Source: an uncultured Eudoraea sp. (lineage in GTDB: Bacteria; Bacteroidota; Bacteroidia; Flavobacteriales; Flavobacteriaceae). Taken from it: a DNA stretch of 41,900 nucleotides. Below are positions 24,907 through 33,446 of the stretch, piece after piece. Positions within the stretch are counted from its first letter, which is position 1. Every line of letters starts with the position of its first letter. Under the pieces are notes generated by a model that saw only the letters and a list, made by a program, of their open reading frames with translations, was not told the DNA's origin and made no database searches. The position numbers were made by a program, and so were the translations under genes. The DNA lies in assembly GCF_947258925.1 (NCBI RefSeq), contig NZ_CAMYKG010000023.1:1-41900 (forward strand). Reading direction: 5' to 3'.

Positions 24907-26217
24907 ATGAAAACACTTGATAAAATACCCACCGGAAAAATGGAAAGAGCCGGGAAGCTGGTTAAGACAGGAGTAAAAGTAGGGGGTAATTACGTCAAAT
25001 ATTATGGTAAAAAACTGGTGAATCCCGAGCATGATAAAGAAGAGCTAAACGAGGAGAATGCTTCTGACATTTACAATGGACTCAAGTCATTGAAGGGTAG
25101 CGCGCTTAAAGTAGCCCAAATGCTAAGTATGGAGAAAAATTTGCTGCCATCAGCATACGTAGACAAATTTTCTTTGGCACAATTTTCAGTCCCACCTCTT
25201 TCTGCACCTTTAGTCCGTAAAACTTTTAAACGGTATTTAAATAAGTTTCCTGAGGAGGTCTTTGATACCTTTGAACGAAACTCAATTAATGCTGCCAGTA
25301 TAGGTCAGGTTCACAAGGCAACAAAAGCTGGCAAAGAATTGGCAGTTAAAATACAGTATCCCGGAGTAGCTGAAAGCATAAGTAGCGATTTAGCATTAGT
25401 TAAACCCATAGCCATGAGGATGTTCAACCTGAAGGGAAAAGACTCCGATAAATATTTTAAGGAAGTAGAGCTTAAACTTCTGGAAGAAACCGACTATAAA
25501 CTGGAATTTGTGCAAAGCGAAGAAATAACAAAAGCTTGCCAGATAATCCCAAACCTGGAATTTCCAAAATATTATAAAGAACTTTCCAGTGAACGAATAC
25601 TTACCATGGATTGGATGCATGGGCAGCATCTGAGTGAATTCTCAAAAAAAGATTTCAGTTCAAAATTGGGGAACAAATTAGGTCAAACACTATGGGATTT
25701 TTATATGTTCCAGTTACATGGACTACGAAAAGTTCATGCAGATCCTCATCCTGGAAACTTTCTGGTTAGTAAACAGGAAACCTTAGTAGCCATAGATTTT
25801 GGTTGTGTGAAACAAGTTCCGGATGAATTTTATGTCCCTTATTTTGAATTAGCCAAGAAAGACAACATTGAAAACGATGCCTTTTTCATGGATAAATTAT
25901 ATGAGTTGGAAATACTAACTCCGTCAGATTCGGAAAGAGAAATAGTTTTCTTTAAAGACTTGTTTAAAGAAATGCTGGGACTCTTTACCACACCTTTTCA
26001 TGATGAATACTTTGACTTTGGGAATGAGGAATTTTGGTCAAAAATTGCTGCCCTGGGAGAGCGTTATTCCAAGGATGAACATATTCGTAAAATGAATGGG
26101 AACAGGGGTTCAAAGCACTTTCTATATATCAATAGAACTTTTTTTGGTTTGTTTAATCTTCTGCACGATCTGCAGGCGACTGTTGAGGTAAATTCTTTTA
26201 GAAAGTATTTAAACTAA
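24907..26217 (+). CDS. ABC1/ADCK/UbiB family atypical protein kinase
   Basis: The 436-residue protein has the ABC1 signatures. LKGSALKVAQMLSMEKNLLP lies in place of the usual KxGQ motif, with Ala instead of Gly. The Ala-rich loop is AASIGQVHKA and the ATP-site lysine is in ELAVKIQYPG. HADPHPGNF is the catalytic-loop equivalent and IDFGCVKQ the metal-binding DFG. In other bacteria such proteins support isoprenoid-quinone synthesis or lipid homeostasis, acting as ATPases rather than ordinary kinases. It follows the TetR-like regulator, and the KAS III gene lies 130 bases further on, which suggests a lipid-related role but does not show it. Confidence 0.9.
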   Translation: MKTLDKIPTGKMERAGKLVKTGVKVGGNYVKYYGKKLVNPEHDKEELNEENASDIYNGLKSLKGSALKVAQMLSMEKNLLPSAYVDKFSLAQFSVPPLSAPLVRKTFKRYLNKFPEEVFDTFERNSINAASIGQVHKATKAGKELAVKIQYPGVAESISSDLALVKPIAMRMFNLKGKDSDKYFKEVELKLLEETDYKLEFVQSEEITKACQIIPNLEFPKYYKELSSERILTMDWMHGQHLSEFSKKDFSSKLGNKLGQTLWDFYMFQLHGLRKVHADPHPGNFLVSKQETLVAIDFGCVKQVPDEFYVPYFELAKKDNIENDAFFMDKLYELEILTPSDSEREIVFFKDLFKEMLGLFTTPFHDEYFDFGNEEFWSKIAALGERYSKDEHIRKMNGNRGSKHFLYINRTFFGLFNLLHDLQATVEVNSFRKYLN

Positions 26218-26347
26218 GGCCATTAGTTTTCAAAAATCATCAATTATTTTTTAGTTATCTTAGACTGAAGAATCGATTTTTCTTGTAACCACTTTTTACC
26301 AACTTACAGGTAATTCTTTTCAAGTTAACAAACACACAAACTAAACA

Positions 26348-27355
26348 ATGTACAATTCAAAAATTAGTGGACTAGGTTATTTTGTTCCCGATAATGTAGT
26401 AACTAATGACGATCTGTCAAAACTCATGGATACCAATGATGAGTGGATTCAGGAGCGAACAGGTATAAAAGAACGGCGACATGTCGTGAAAGGGGAAGAC
26501 ACCACATCCAGTATGGGGCTGAAAGCAGCAAAAATAGCTATAGAAAGAGCAGGGATAGATAAGGATGAGATAGATTTTATTGTTTTTGCAACCCTGAGCC
26601 CCGATTACTATTTCCCGGGTCCGGGGGTAATGATTCAAAGAGATTTGGGTATTAAGACCGTGGGTGCCATAGATATAAGAAATCAATGTTCCGGCTTTGT
26701 ATATGCCATATCCCTGGCAGATCAGTATATCAAAACAGGCATGTATAAGAATGTATTGGTGATTGGTTCTGAATTACATTCGGGAGGTCTTGATATGACT
26801 ACCCGGGGACGAGGTGTTTCCGTGATTTTTGGAGATGGTGCAGGTGCGGCTGTTTTAACCAGAGAAGAGGATAATTCTAAAGGGATTTTATCTACCCATT
26901 TGCATTCAGAAGGAGCGCATGCAGAAGAACTTTCATTAATTGCGCCGGGAATGGGAAAACGCTGGGTCCTCGACATATTAAAAGATGATGATCCCAATGA
27001 TGAATCCTACTTTCCTTATATGAACGGCCAATTTGTATTTAAGAATGCGGTGGTTCGTTTTAGCGAGGTTATCATTGAAGGATTAAAAACAAATAATCTT
27101 AAAGCTGCTGATATTGATATGCTAATTCCCCATCAGGCCAATTTGAGAATTTCTCAATTCATACAGGGAAAGTTTAAGTTAAGAGATGACCAGGTTTACA
27201 ATAACATCATGAAATACGGGAATACAACAGCTGCTTCAATTCCCATAGCGCTGACCGAAGCCTGGGAACAGGGTAAAGTAAAAGAAGGAGACCTTGTAGT
27301 ATTGGCTGCTTTTGGGAGTGGGTTTACATGGGGCAGCGCAATAATTCGATGGTAA
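26348..27355 (+). CDS. 3-oxoacyl-ACP synthase III family enzyme
   Basis: This is a 335-residue ketosynthase III with the full triad: Cys114 in IRNQCSGFVYA, His262 in IPHQANLRIS and Asn292 in KYGNTTAASI. FabH starts fatty-acid synthesis by condensing acetyl-CoA with malonyl-ACP, but related enzymes build other acyl products. The length and the GSAIIRW end are normal. This copy sits beside a TetR/ABC1 pair and away from plsX/acpP, so it may be an accessory KAS III and not the housekeeping FabH. A PNPOx-like gene follows 19 bases later. Confidence 0.88.
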   Translation: MYNSKISGLGYFVPDNVVTNDDLSKLMDTNDEWIQERTGIKERRHVVKGEDTTSSMGLKAAKIAIERAGIDKDEIDFIVFATLSPDYYFPGPGVMIQRDLGIKTVGAIDIRNQCSGFVYAISLADQYIKTGMYKNVLVIGSELHSGGLDMTTRGRGVSVIFGDGAGAAVLTREEDNSKGILSTHLHSEGAHAEELSLIAPGMGKRWVLDILKDDDPNDESYFPYMNGQFVFKNAVVRFSEVIIEGLKTNNLKAADIDMLIPHQANLRISQFIQGKFKLRDDQVYNNIMKYGNTTAASIPIALTEAWEQGKVKEGDLVVLAAFGSGFTWGSAIIRW

Positions 27356-27374
27356 ACAATCTAATCTTACTTCA

Positions 27375-27926
27375 ATGGGGAAGCGTTATGAGAGTTTAAA
27401 TTCCGGTCATATAGATTTTATTGCTAATCAAAAGCTATTTTTTGTAGCAACTGCTATGAAGGAAGGTGCCATTAATCTTTCTCCAAAAGGTATGGATTCT
27501 TTCAGAATAGTCGATAATTCTGAAATACTTTGGTTAAATCTTACCGGTAGCGGGAATGAAACTGCAACGCATCTGCAGCATGACAAAAGAATGACTATTA
27601 TGTTTTGTGCATTTGAGGGAAAGCCAATCATATTGCGCCTTTATGGAGAAGCCAGGGCATATCATGAGCGAGATTCCTTTTGGAAACAACACATTGGCCT
27701 ATTTCCTGAAATTCCCGGAAGCAGGCAATTAATCGCAATGCGAATAAAACTGGTCCAGACTTCCTGTGGAATGGGTGTACCGCTTATGGACTATAAAGAG
27801 GAGCGGAATTTGCTCAATAAATGGGCAGAAAATAAAGGTGCAAAAGGTCTTATAGAATATATGGGTCTGAAGAATATAAATAGCCTTGATGGATTGCCAA
27901 CAGGAATTTTTGAAGATCCCGCATAA
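27375..27926 (+). CDS. Pyridoxamine 5'-phosphate oxidase-like flavin protein
   Basis: The 183-residue protein has the split-barrel PNPOx fold. It opens GHIDFIANQKLFFVATAMKE, then INLSPKGMDSFRIVD, TGSGNETATHLQHDKRMTIM and FCAFEGKPIILRLYGEARAY. It lacks the full PNP-binding tail of PdxH, so it is a general flavin or heme-binding reductase-like protein with unknown substrate. It begins 19 bases after the KAS III gene and is followed by a strong terminator, so it ends that operon. Confidence 0.87.
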   Translation: MGKRYESLNSGHIDFIANQKLFFVATAMKEGAINLSPKGMDSFRIVDNSEILWLNLTGSGNETATHLQHDKRMTIMFCAFEGKPIILRLYGEARAYHERDSFWKQHIGLFPEIPGSRQLIAMRIKLVQTSCGMGVPLMDYKEERNLLNKWAENKGAKGLIEYMGLKNINSLDGLPTGIFEDPA

Positions 27927-27931
27927 TAATG

Positions 27932-27960
27932 AAACCCCGACGAACTAGTCGGGGTTTATT
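27932..27960. terminator. Bidirectional intrinsic terminator
   Basis: AAACCCCGAC and GTCGGGGTTT pair over GAACTA. T-rich sequence lies on both sides in the relevant senses. It separates the convergent PNPOx-like and outer-membrane receptor genes. A nearly identical hairpin occurs at 30682-30710. Confidence 0.88.
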
Positions 27961-28021
27961 TAATTGATAAATACAACAAGAGATAACCAACCAATACCTA
28001 GTGCACTTTATCAACTAATAT

Positions 28022-30472
28022 TTAAAGAATACCACCGCCGCCTTGTTTGGTATTACTATCCCTTCTTTTTCTTTTTGCAGCTTTGTTTTTTCCGCTTCCG
28101 AATCTATAGGAAATGCCTGCAAAAATGGTCTGACTCTCCCAATTGAACTCTCCCACCTGAGCAAATGGCCGATCACCTTCCACAGCGAAACGCATGGTAT
28201 TGAATACATCATTAAAATTAACACTGAAAGTACCTTTACCCTGAGCAAAATTGTAACGGGCACCAAGATTTACAAAATACATGGGATCTACATCAAATTG
28301 AATAGTCCTGTTTTGTCCTCTATAGAATCCGAATAGCTGAAAAGTTAGGTTTTTGGTTGCTTTAAAACTATTATTCATTCTAAAGTTCCATGCGGTATTT
28401 ACCACTTCCACTTCCTCGGTAACAATATCATCTATTGTGGCAATATTATTATCAGATTGTAAGCTTTCTGTAAGGCCCCGCTGAGTTTGGGAGTACAGGT
28501 CAAAACTGGCATTAAAACTCCACCATTTTGTTAATTTGTAATTACCTGAGACCTCAATGCCATACGCAGAGGTGTTGTCAAAATTATCAAAGGTTAATAT
28601 AAGTTTGTTAAGATCAAGTCTGTCTACATAAACTGCCCTGTTAATCTCATCCTTAATACTCCTGTAAAACAAGCCCGAGGTGATACTTCCATTTTTCATC
28701 CGTCTGGTATAGTTTATTTCGAAAGAAGTTGTGAATTGTGGCACAAGCGCTGGGTTTCCAAAGGAAGATAATAAAGGGGTTGCCCACTCACGAATAGGAT
28801 TTACCTGTGTTAGTCCGGGGCGGTCCACCCGTCTGCTAAAACTAAATTGAAATTGATTTTTTTCTGTTGGACTGTACGTAACAAAACCTGAAGGATAAAA
28901 CTCAAAATACTTGTCGGTAAAGGCCCTGACCCGGTTGGTGTCTGCCTTAACCTCTACGTCTTCAACACGAAGTCCAACCTGGTACCCCCATTTTTCATAA
29001 TTCTGCCCAAAACTGGCATAGGCGGAGTAAATATCCATACCGTAAACAAAATCTGTATCAGGGGTGGGTTCCAGCGTTCCATCAGGTGTAAATGAAAGAC
29101 CTGTGGAAGAGTAGTCCACATTGGTTTCAAAAATTCTTGCTTCCAGCCCCACTTCTAATTTGGAAATGGAGTCCAAAGGGTTTACATAGTCAAGATTAAC
29201 GATAGTCTGATCTCTTTGAGTATTTACAAAATCCTGATAATCGGGAAATAAGGTATTTCCAGTGGATTGGAAATCGGTATTCTCTTCATCAGTAAATTTG
29301 TTATAGTCCGCTTCTAACTCCAGATTATGACCTTCTTTCTTAAATTCCAGTTTATAGTCAAAATTGTACTGCTCACTGTGATTGTCATTCTTATTAAAGA
29401 AGATTTGATTTGTATTGAGCAGGGGATCATCAAAATAAGTAACCTGTGTTTGCCCTCGGGTTTTTCCGTCAAAGTAGTTCTGGTTCGTAAAAAATGAAAT
29501 TGTGTTCTTATCATTGAGATAAAAATCTACGCCTATCTTAAACAAATTGGATTTACGATTATCTAACCATTCGAATAATTGTTCTGAATTTTCATCTATT
29601 CTGTATATATAGCCGTTATTTACATATTTACCAATGTTGTTTCCGAAATTTCCGTAAACATTTACCTTGCCATTCCTATAATTAAGGTCAATTGAACTGT
29701 TAAACTTGGCTTCCTCACCAACAGTCAGACCTGTATTTAGACTACCGTTAAATCCATTATTGGAGTTCTTGTGAAGGATAATGTTTATGATGCCACTCAT
29801 TCCATCAGGGTTATATTTGGCGGATGGACTGGTAATTAGTTCAATGGATTTTATGGAAGTAGAAGGTATCTGTTTTAATAATTGTGCAACCGGCACATTA
29901 GACAGTTTGCCATCTATCATTACCCTAACATTGGAATTTCCCCTCATGCTGAGTTGTCCGGTTTGTTGATCTATATTGACCGAAGGAATATTATTCATAA
30001 TGTCCGAGGCAGTGGCCCCGGCCGTGGTAAGGTCTTTACCCACGTTAACCACTTTGCGATCAATGCGTTGCTCAATAGTAGTCCGTTCAGCAACCACCTC
30101 CACACCGGAAAGTTCTTCAGCTTCCTCTTCAAGGAAAATAGACCCCAAATCGGGATTTCGATTTCCTTTTGATAAGGTAAGCTGTCGTTTATAGGTTTTG
30201 AAACCTATAAATTGTACTTCCACAATGAAAGATCCTATGGGTATTTTATTAATTTGAAAGGTGCCATCTTCCTTAGTAATACCGCCGGTAATCGTGGTGT
30301 TGTCTGAAGCTGATTTTATTACTATGGCCGCATATGCTACGGGTTGTTGACCAACCTGGTCAACAACCTTTCCACTAATACTACCCAGGATAATTTCCGG
30401 ATTTAGAGCAGCACCTTTTACAAGAAGTATACTGCTAAAAAGTAGCGTAACGACTATGAGTCGATTTCTCAT
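28022..30472 (-). CDS. TonB-dependent receptor-like outer-membrane protein (OMP_b-brl_3 type)
   Basis: This is an 816-residue outer-membrane protein. The signal peptide is about 1-21. A carboxypeptidase-regulatory-like domain spans about 33-110 (ISGKVVDQVGQQPVAYAAI). The plug-like region spans about 120-230 and contains SDIMNNIPSVNIDQQTGQLS, MRGNSNVRVMIDGK and SAKYNPDGMSGIINIIL. The rest is a beta-barrel with many aromatic strands. The C-terminus ends in a Lys/Arg/Gly tail (KRRDSNTKQGGGGIL), not an aromatic residue. The family is often called outer membrane beta-barrel protein, and no substrate is known. An ECF-like promoter lies about 40 bases upstream. Confidence 0.92.
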   Translation of the reverse strand: MRNRLIVVTLLFSSILLVKGAALNPEIILGSISGKVVDQVGQQPVAYAAIVIKSASDNTTITGGITKEDGTFQINKIPIGSFIVEVQFIGFKTYKRQLTLSKGNRNPDLGSIFLEEEAEELSGVEVVAERTTIEQRIDRKVVNVGKDLTTAGATASDIMNNIPSVNIDQQTGQLSMRGNSNVRVMIDGKLSNVPVAQLLKQIPSTSIKSIELITSPSAKYNPDGMSGIINIILHKNSNNGFNGSLNTGLTVGEEAKFNSSIDLNYRNGKVNVYGNFGNNIGKYVNNGYIYRIDENSEQLFEWLDNRKSNLFKIGVDFYLNDKNTISFFTNQNYFDGKTRGQTQVTYFDDPLLNTNQIFFNKNDNHSEQYNFDYKLEFKKEGHNLELEADYNKFTDEENTDFQSTGNTLFPDYQDFVNTQRDQTIVNLDYVNPLDSISKLEVGLEARIFETNVDYSSTGLSFTPDGTLEPTPDTDFVYGMDIYSAYASFGQNYEKWGYQVGLRVEDVEVKADTNRVRAFTDKYFEFYPSGFVTYSPTEKNQFQFSFSRRVDRPGLTQVNPIREWATPLLSSFGNPALVPQFTTSFEINYTRRMKNGSITSGLFYRSIKDEINRAVYVDRLDLNKLILTFDNFDNTSAYGIEVSGNYKLTKWWSFNASFDLYSQTQRGLTESLQSDNNIATIDDIVTEEVEVVNTAWNFRMNNSFKATKNLTFQLFGFYRGQNRTIQFDVDPMYFVNLGARYNFAQGKGTFSVNFNDVFNTMRFAVEGDRPFAQVGEFNWESQTIFAGISYRFGSGKNKAAKRKRRDSNTKQGGGGIL

Positions 30473-30509
30473 GATTGATTCGATTTTGATTGATTGATGA
30501 TACTTACTA

Positions 30510-30534
30510 GACGATAGAGTTAGGTTTATGTTAC
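30510..30534 (-). promoter_or_regulatory. ECF-like promoter in front of the outer-membrane receptor
   Basis: On the minus strand GTAAC-N16-CGTC precedes the receptor start by about 37 bases. Compared with the divergent sigma-gene promoters the spacer is one base shorter, and the base after GTAAC is A, not C. It may therefore be read by another ECF factor or a relaxed version of the same one. Confidence 0.45.
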
Positions 30535-30679
30535 CGGAATTCTGTGTTTTAACATAAACAAAAAAAAGGATCTCCCTTCTGTCCGCATTGGCCTTGGGCT
30601 ATTTGAGTTCAATAGAAGTGATATCTTTGTAAGCCAATGGAAACAACAGAATTGTACCTGGCTTGCTGTAAGGATAAAA

Positions 30680-30790
30680 TAAAACCCCGACAGAGCTGTC
30701 GGGGTTTCTTTCGTTGATGGACCATACTAAACACTAACCATTAACTATAAATATATAGCTCCAACAACGAATAGGTATTTTGTTGTATGA
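30680..30790 (-). ncRNA. Candidate ECF-controlled structured small RNA
   Basis: On the minus strand an ECF-like site (30797-30821, GTAAC-N16-CGTC) precedes a segment whose 12-base arms (30760-30771 and 30710-30721) are complementary at 11 of 12 positions. A GC-rich terminator hairpin and T-rich tail follow directly. The unit is about 110 bases long and has no convincing reading frame. Promoter, long helix and terminator together look like a small RNA gene. The neighbouring receptor has a similar promoter, so a co-regulated regulator of outer-membrane proteins is possible but not shown. Confidence 0.5.
30682..30710. terminator. Intrinsic terminator in the intergenic region
   Basis: AAACCCCGACA and TGTCGGGGTTT pair over GAGC. 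The minus-strand side ends in TTTTATTTTATCC and is the better U-tract, although the plus strand also has several T residues. No gene stop lies next to it, so it probably ends a small RNA. Confidence 0.85.
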
Positions 30791-30796
30791 CCAAAA

Positions 30797-30821
30797 GACG
30801 AATAATAGTTTAAATAGTTAC
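30797..30821 (-). promoter_or_regulatory. ECF-like promoter for the small RNA candidate
   Basis: The minus strand reads GTAAC, 16 bases, then CGTC. The spacing equals that of the receptor promoter at 30510-30534. Transcription would start near 30790 and meet the terminator at about 30682. Confidence 0.45.
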
Positions 30822-30858
30822 AGTAATTAACAGACTTTAACGCAGGGAGGAACATTTT

Positions 30859-31218
30859 ATGAAAAAGACACTTGTTTTTGGGGCTTCATTAAACCCAAAT
30901 CGATATAGTTATTTGGCAATTAATAAATTGCTGGGAAAACAAATTGAAACCGTAGCGTTTGGTCCCAAAACAGGGGAAGTATCAGGCGTACAGATAAGGC
31001 CAAGCCTGGATGACTTAGAAAATATTCATTCTATTACCTTGTACCTTAATAAAAAGCGACAAAGGGAGTATTATGAACGAATTGTTCAAATGAAACCAAA
31101 ACGGGTAATTTTTAATCCCGGGACCGAAAACCCGGAGTTTTATGAAATTTTAAGCAATAATGGCATTGAGGTAGAAGTGGCCTGTACATTGGTATTATTG
31201 GCTACGGATCAGTATTAA
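30859..31218 (+). CDS. CoA-binding domain protein
   Basis: This 119-residue protein has a Rossmann-like CoA-binding fold. It starts [20 protein letters not shown], then [20 protein letters not shown] and [14 protein letters not shown]. The typical first-strand GASxNPxRYS motif marks the nucleotide-binding loop. The family (YccU-like) has unknown physiological function. The ribosome-binding site GGGAGGA is unusually strong for Bacteroidota. The stop overlaps the stop of the convergent symporter gene by a few bases. Confidence 0.88.
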   Translation: MKKTLVFGASLNPNRYSYLAINKLLGKQIETVAFGPKTGEVSGVQIRPSLDDLENIHSITLYLNKKRQREYYERIVQMKPKRVIFNPGTENPEFYEILSNNGIEVEVACTLVLLATDQY

Positions 31219-32678
31219 TTCTGCTTTTTTCTGATAAGATATAAACCAATAAAAGTAAATAACCCATTGATCGGTAAAAGTTCGTATCCCACAGCATATC
31301 CTCCCAGGTAAGCATCAGGAATATTGGCAATCGCAATAGCAAAGAGAACCGATGCAGCTGCGACAATCCAAACATAGTTGTCCTTTATCTTAAATCGTGT
31401 AAATATCCCAAAACCAAAGAGGCCCAATAATGGTCCATAAGTGTAGGTGGCAACTGTCAAAAGGCCATCAATAACATTTCTGTCCAAAACATATTTAAAG
31501 AGTATAACTACCAGGATCAGAAGCAAACTCATCCAGATATGTGTTCTTTTTCTTATTATTTTTTGATCATTTTTGGGCTTCTGTTCAATTCCAAGAAAAT
31601 CTACACAAAAAGAAGTTGTCAACGAGGTAAGGGCGCTATCGGCACTGCTGTAGGCCGCTGCAATTAGTCCAAGCATAAAAGTTACCGCGACAGTAGTACC
31701 TAAACCACTGTTTAGAGCAATTTCAGGAAACAACAGATCAGATTTGGGTTCTCCATCCATCAGCGGGGTAGCAATATGAAATTTATCTGCATAAATAAAA
31801 AGTAAAGCCCCTAACAGGAGAAAAACAAAATTTACGACAACTAGTATCAGACTAAAAGAAACCATATTCTTCTGGGCCTCCTTGAGATTCTTACAGGTTA
31901 AGTTCTTCTGCATCATATCCTGATCCAGACCAGTCATGCATATCGTGATGAATATACCCCCGATAAAAGATTTTACAAAATGATTCTTGGCGTAAAAATC
32001 CTCAGTAAACCAAACCTTACTGTATTTTGTCAATTCTTCTGAATTTATGAATTCAGTAAAGCTCCAGCCTAATTTATCATTAATGAAATAGATGGATAAA
32101 CCAACAGACAATAACATAAACAGCGTCTGTAGTGTATCCGTCCAAACTATGGTTTTTATACCCCCCCGAAAAGTATAAACCCAGATTAATAGAATAGATA
32201 AGACAACTGTAAGTTCAAATGGGACATTCCAGGCGTCAAAAACGAATTGTTGCAACACTATGGCTACCAAAAACAATCGGAATGAAGCTCCCAATACCCT
32301 GGAAATAAAGAAAGACAGGGCGCCTACTTTATAACTGACAATTCCAAAACGTTCCTTAAGATATTCATAAATAGAAGTAACATTTAGCCGGTAGTAGATG
32401 GGCATCAATATAAAGGCAACAAAAAAATAACCTACCAAATAGCCAAATACTACCTGCATATAACTAAACTGCGAACTTTCTACCCAACCGGGAACAGATA
32501 TAAAAGTAACGCCGGATAACGATGCTCCAATCATGCCAAAAGCTACCAAATACCATGGCGATTGTTTTCCTGCCTTAAAAAAGTCGGCATTCGAATCATT
32601 TTTTCCAGTGAAATAAGAGATGAGCAATAGCAAGAAGAAATAACCGCCAATAAGAAGCAGAATATGCGATGCTGTCAT
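31215..32678 (-). CDS. Sodium:solute symporter (SSS family)
   Basis: This is a 487-residue transporter with about 13 membrane helices. The family landmarks are [20 protein letters not shown] near the start, [16 protein letters not shown] in helix 2 and [18 protein letters not shown] in the later Na-binding region. The substrate cannot be read from the sequence; sugars, sialic acid and amino acids are among the known substrates. It stands alone, divergent from recR and convergent with the CoA-binding gene. The length is normal and no damage is visible. Confidence 0.92.
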   Translation of the reverse strand: MTASHILLLIGGYFFLLLLISYFTGKNDSNADFFKAGKQSPWYLVAFGMIGASLSGVTFISVPGWVESSQFSYMQVVFGYLVGYFFVAFILMPIYYRLNVTSIYEYLKERFGIVSYKVGALSFFISRVLGASFRLFLVAIVLQQFVFDAWNVPFELTVVLSILLIWVYTFRGGIKTIVWTDTLQTLFMLLSVGLSIYFINDKLGWSFTEFINSEELTKYSKVWFTEDFYAKNHFVKSFIGGIFITICMTGLDQDMMQKNLTCKNLKEAQKNMVSFSLILVVVNFVFLLLGALLFIYADKFHIATPLMDGEPKSDLLFPEIALNSGLGTTVAVTFMLGLIAAAYSSADSALTSLTTSFCVDFLGIEQKPKNDQKIIRKRTHIWMSLLLILVVILFKYVLDRNVIDGLLTVATYTYGPLLGLFGFGIFTRFKIKDNYVWIVAAASVLFAIAIANIPDAYLGGYAVGYELLPINGLFTFIGLYLIRKKQN

Positions 32679-32723
32679 AAAAATAAATTACGAGTGCAAA
32701 GTACAAAAACTTAAAACATTATG

Positions 32724-32731
32724 TAATTTTG
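32724..32731 (+). promoter_or_regulatory. -7 box of the recR promoter, almost touching the start codon
   Basis: TAATTTTG fits the TAnnTTTG consensus and ends 5 bases before the recR ATG at 32737. As for idi, this implies a leaderless or very short leader. Confidence 0.5.
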
Positions 32732-32736
32732 CCTTT

Positions 32737-33357
32737 ATGGAATATTCATCTAAGCTCCTGGAAAATGCAGTTTACCAAATGTCTCAATTGCCGGGAATTG
32801 GTAAGCGTACTGCTTTGCGGTTGGTGCTTCATCTTTTAAATCAGCCCGAAGATCAGACTTCAGATTTGGCCAAGTCTCTCTTAAAGCTTAAAGAAGAAAT
32901 TAAATTTTGCTCAAATTGCCATAACATTTCAGATGTTGAACTATGTGAAATTTGTGCAAACCCTAAAAGGGAAAAAGACATGGTTTGTGTAGTTGAAGAT
33001 ATTAGAGATGTAATGGCAATTGAGAATACGGGACAATACCTGGGTTTGTATCATGTGCTGGGAGGGAAGATATCTCCCATGGAAGGTGTCGGTCCACAGG
33101 ATTTAACAATTTCGCCCCTGATCTCAAAAGTGAGGGAAAATAAGATCAAGGAACTCATTTTTGCACTTAGCTCTACCATGGAGGGAGATACGACTAACTT
33201 TTATATTTATAAGCAGATAAAACCATATAACATAAAAACTTCTACTATTGCAAGAGGTATATCGGTGGGAGATGAGTTGGAATATGCGGATGAAGTAACG
33301 TTAGGAAGGAGTATTCTTAATAGAATTCCATTTGAAGGTTCTCTGAAGGCGTCGTAA
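32737..33357 (+). CDS. recR: Recombination mediator RecR
   Basis: RecR helps load RecA in RecFOR gap repair. The 206-residue protein has the N-terminal helix-hairpin-helix ([17 protein letters not shown]). The zinc finger has Cys58, Cys61, Cys70 and Cys73. The Toprim segment carries [20 protein letters not shown] and [16 protein letters not shown]. All expected blocks are present, and the C-terminus ([18 protein letters not shown]) fits the family. Confidence 0.96.
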   Translation: MEYSSKLLENAVYQMSQLPGIGKRTALRLVLHLLNQPEDQTSDLAKSLLKLKEEIKFCSNCHNISDVELCEICANPKREKDMVCVVEDIRDVMAIENTGQYLGLYHVLGGKISPMEGVGPQDLTISPLISKVRENKIKELIFALSSTMEGDTTNFYIYKQIKPYNIKTSTIARGISVGDELEYADEVTLGRSILNRIPFEGSLKAS

Positions 33358-33446
33358 TGTTAATTCATACAATAAATTTAAAAATAAGGACGATTATTTA
33401 GTATTTTTGCAAAAAATATACTCAAAAAAGCACTTTAAATAATAAT

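Larger units (their letters stand above)
30473..30858. other. Intergenic region with receptor promoter, RNA candidate and terminator
   Basis: No protein gene is seen in these 386 bases. They hold a minus-strand ECF-like promoter for the receptor, a TATCTTTG plus-strand box at 30622-30629, a terminator at 30682-30710, an inverted repeat and a second ECF-like site. The CoA-binding gene on the right has an unusually strong ribosome-binding site. Confidence 0.7.

Noticed and set aside
28043..28336. Open frame antisense to the receptor C-terminus
   Set aside because: The receptor frame is strongly supported, and the antisense frame has no signature.
27932..30710. Receptor gene as a mobile element bounded by inverted repeats
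   Set aside because: The flanking hairpins look like ordinary terminators, and no transposase, target duplication or integrase is present.
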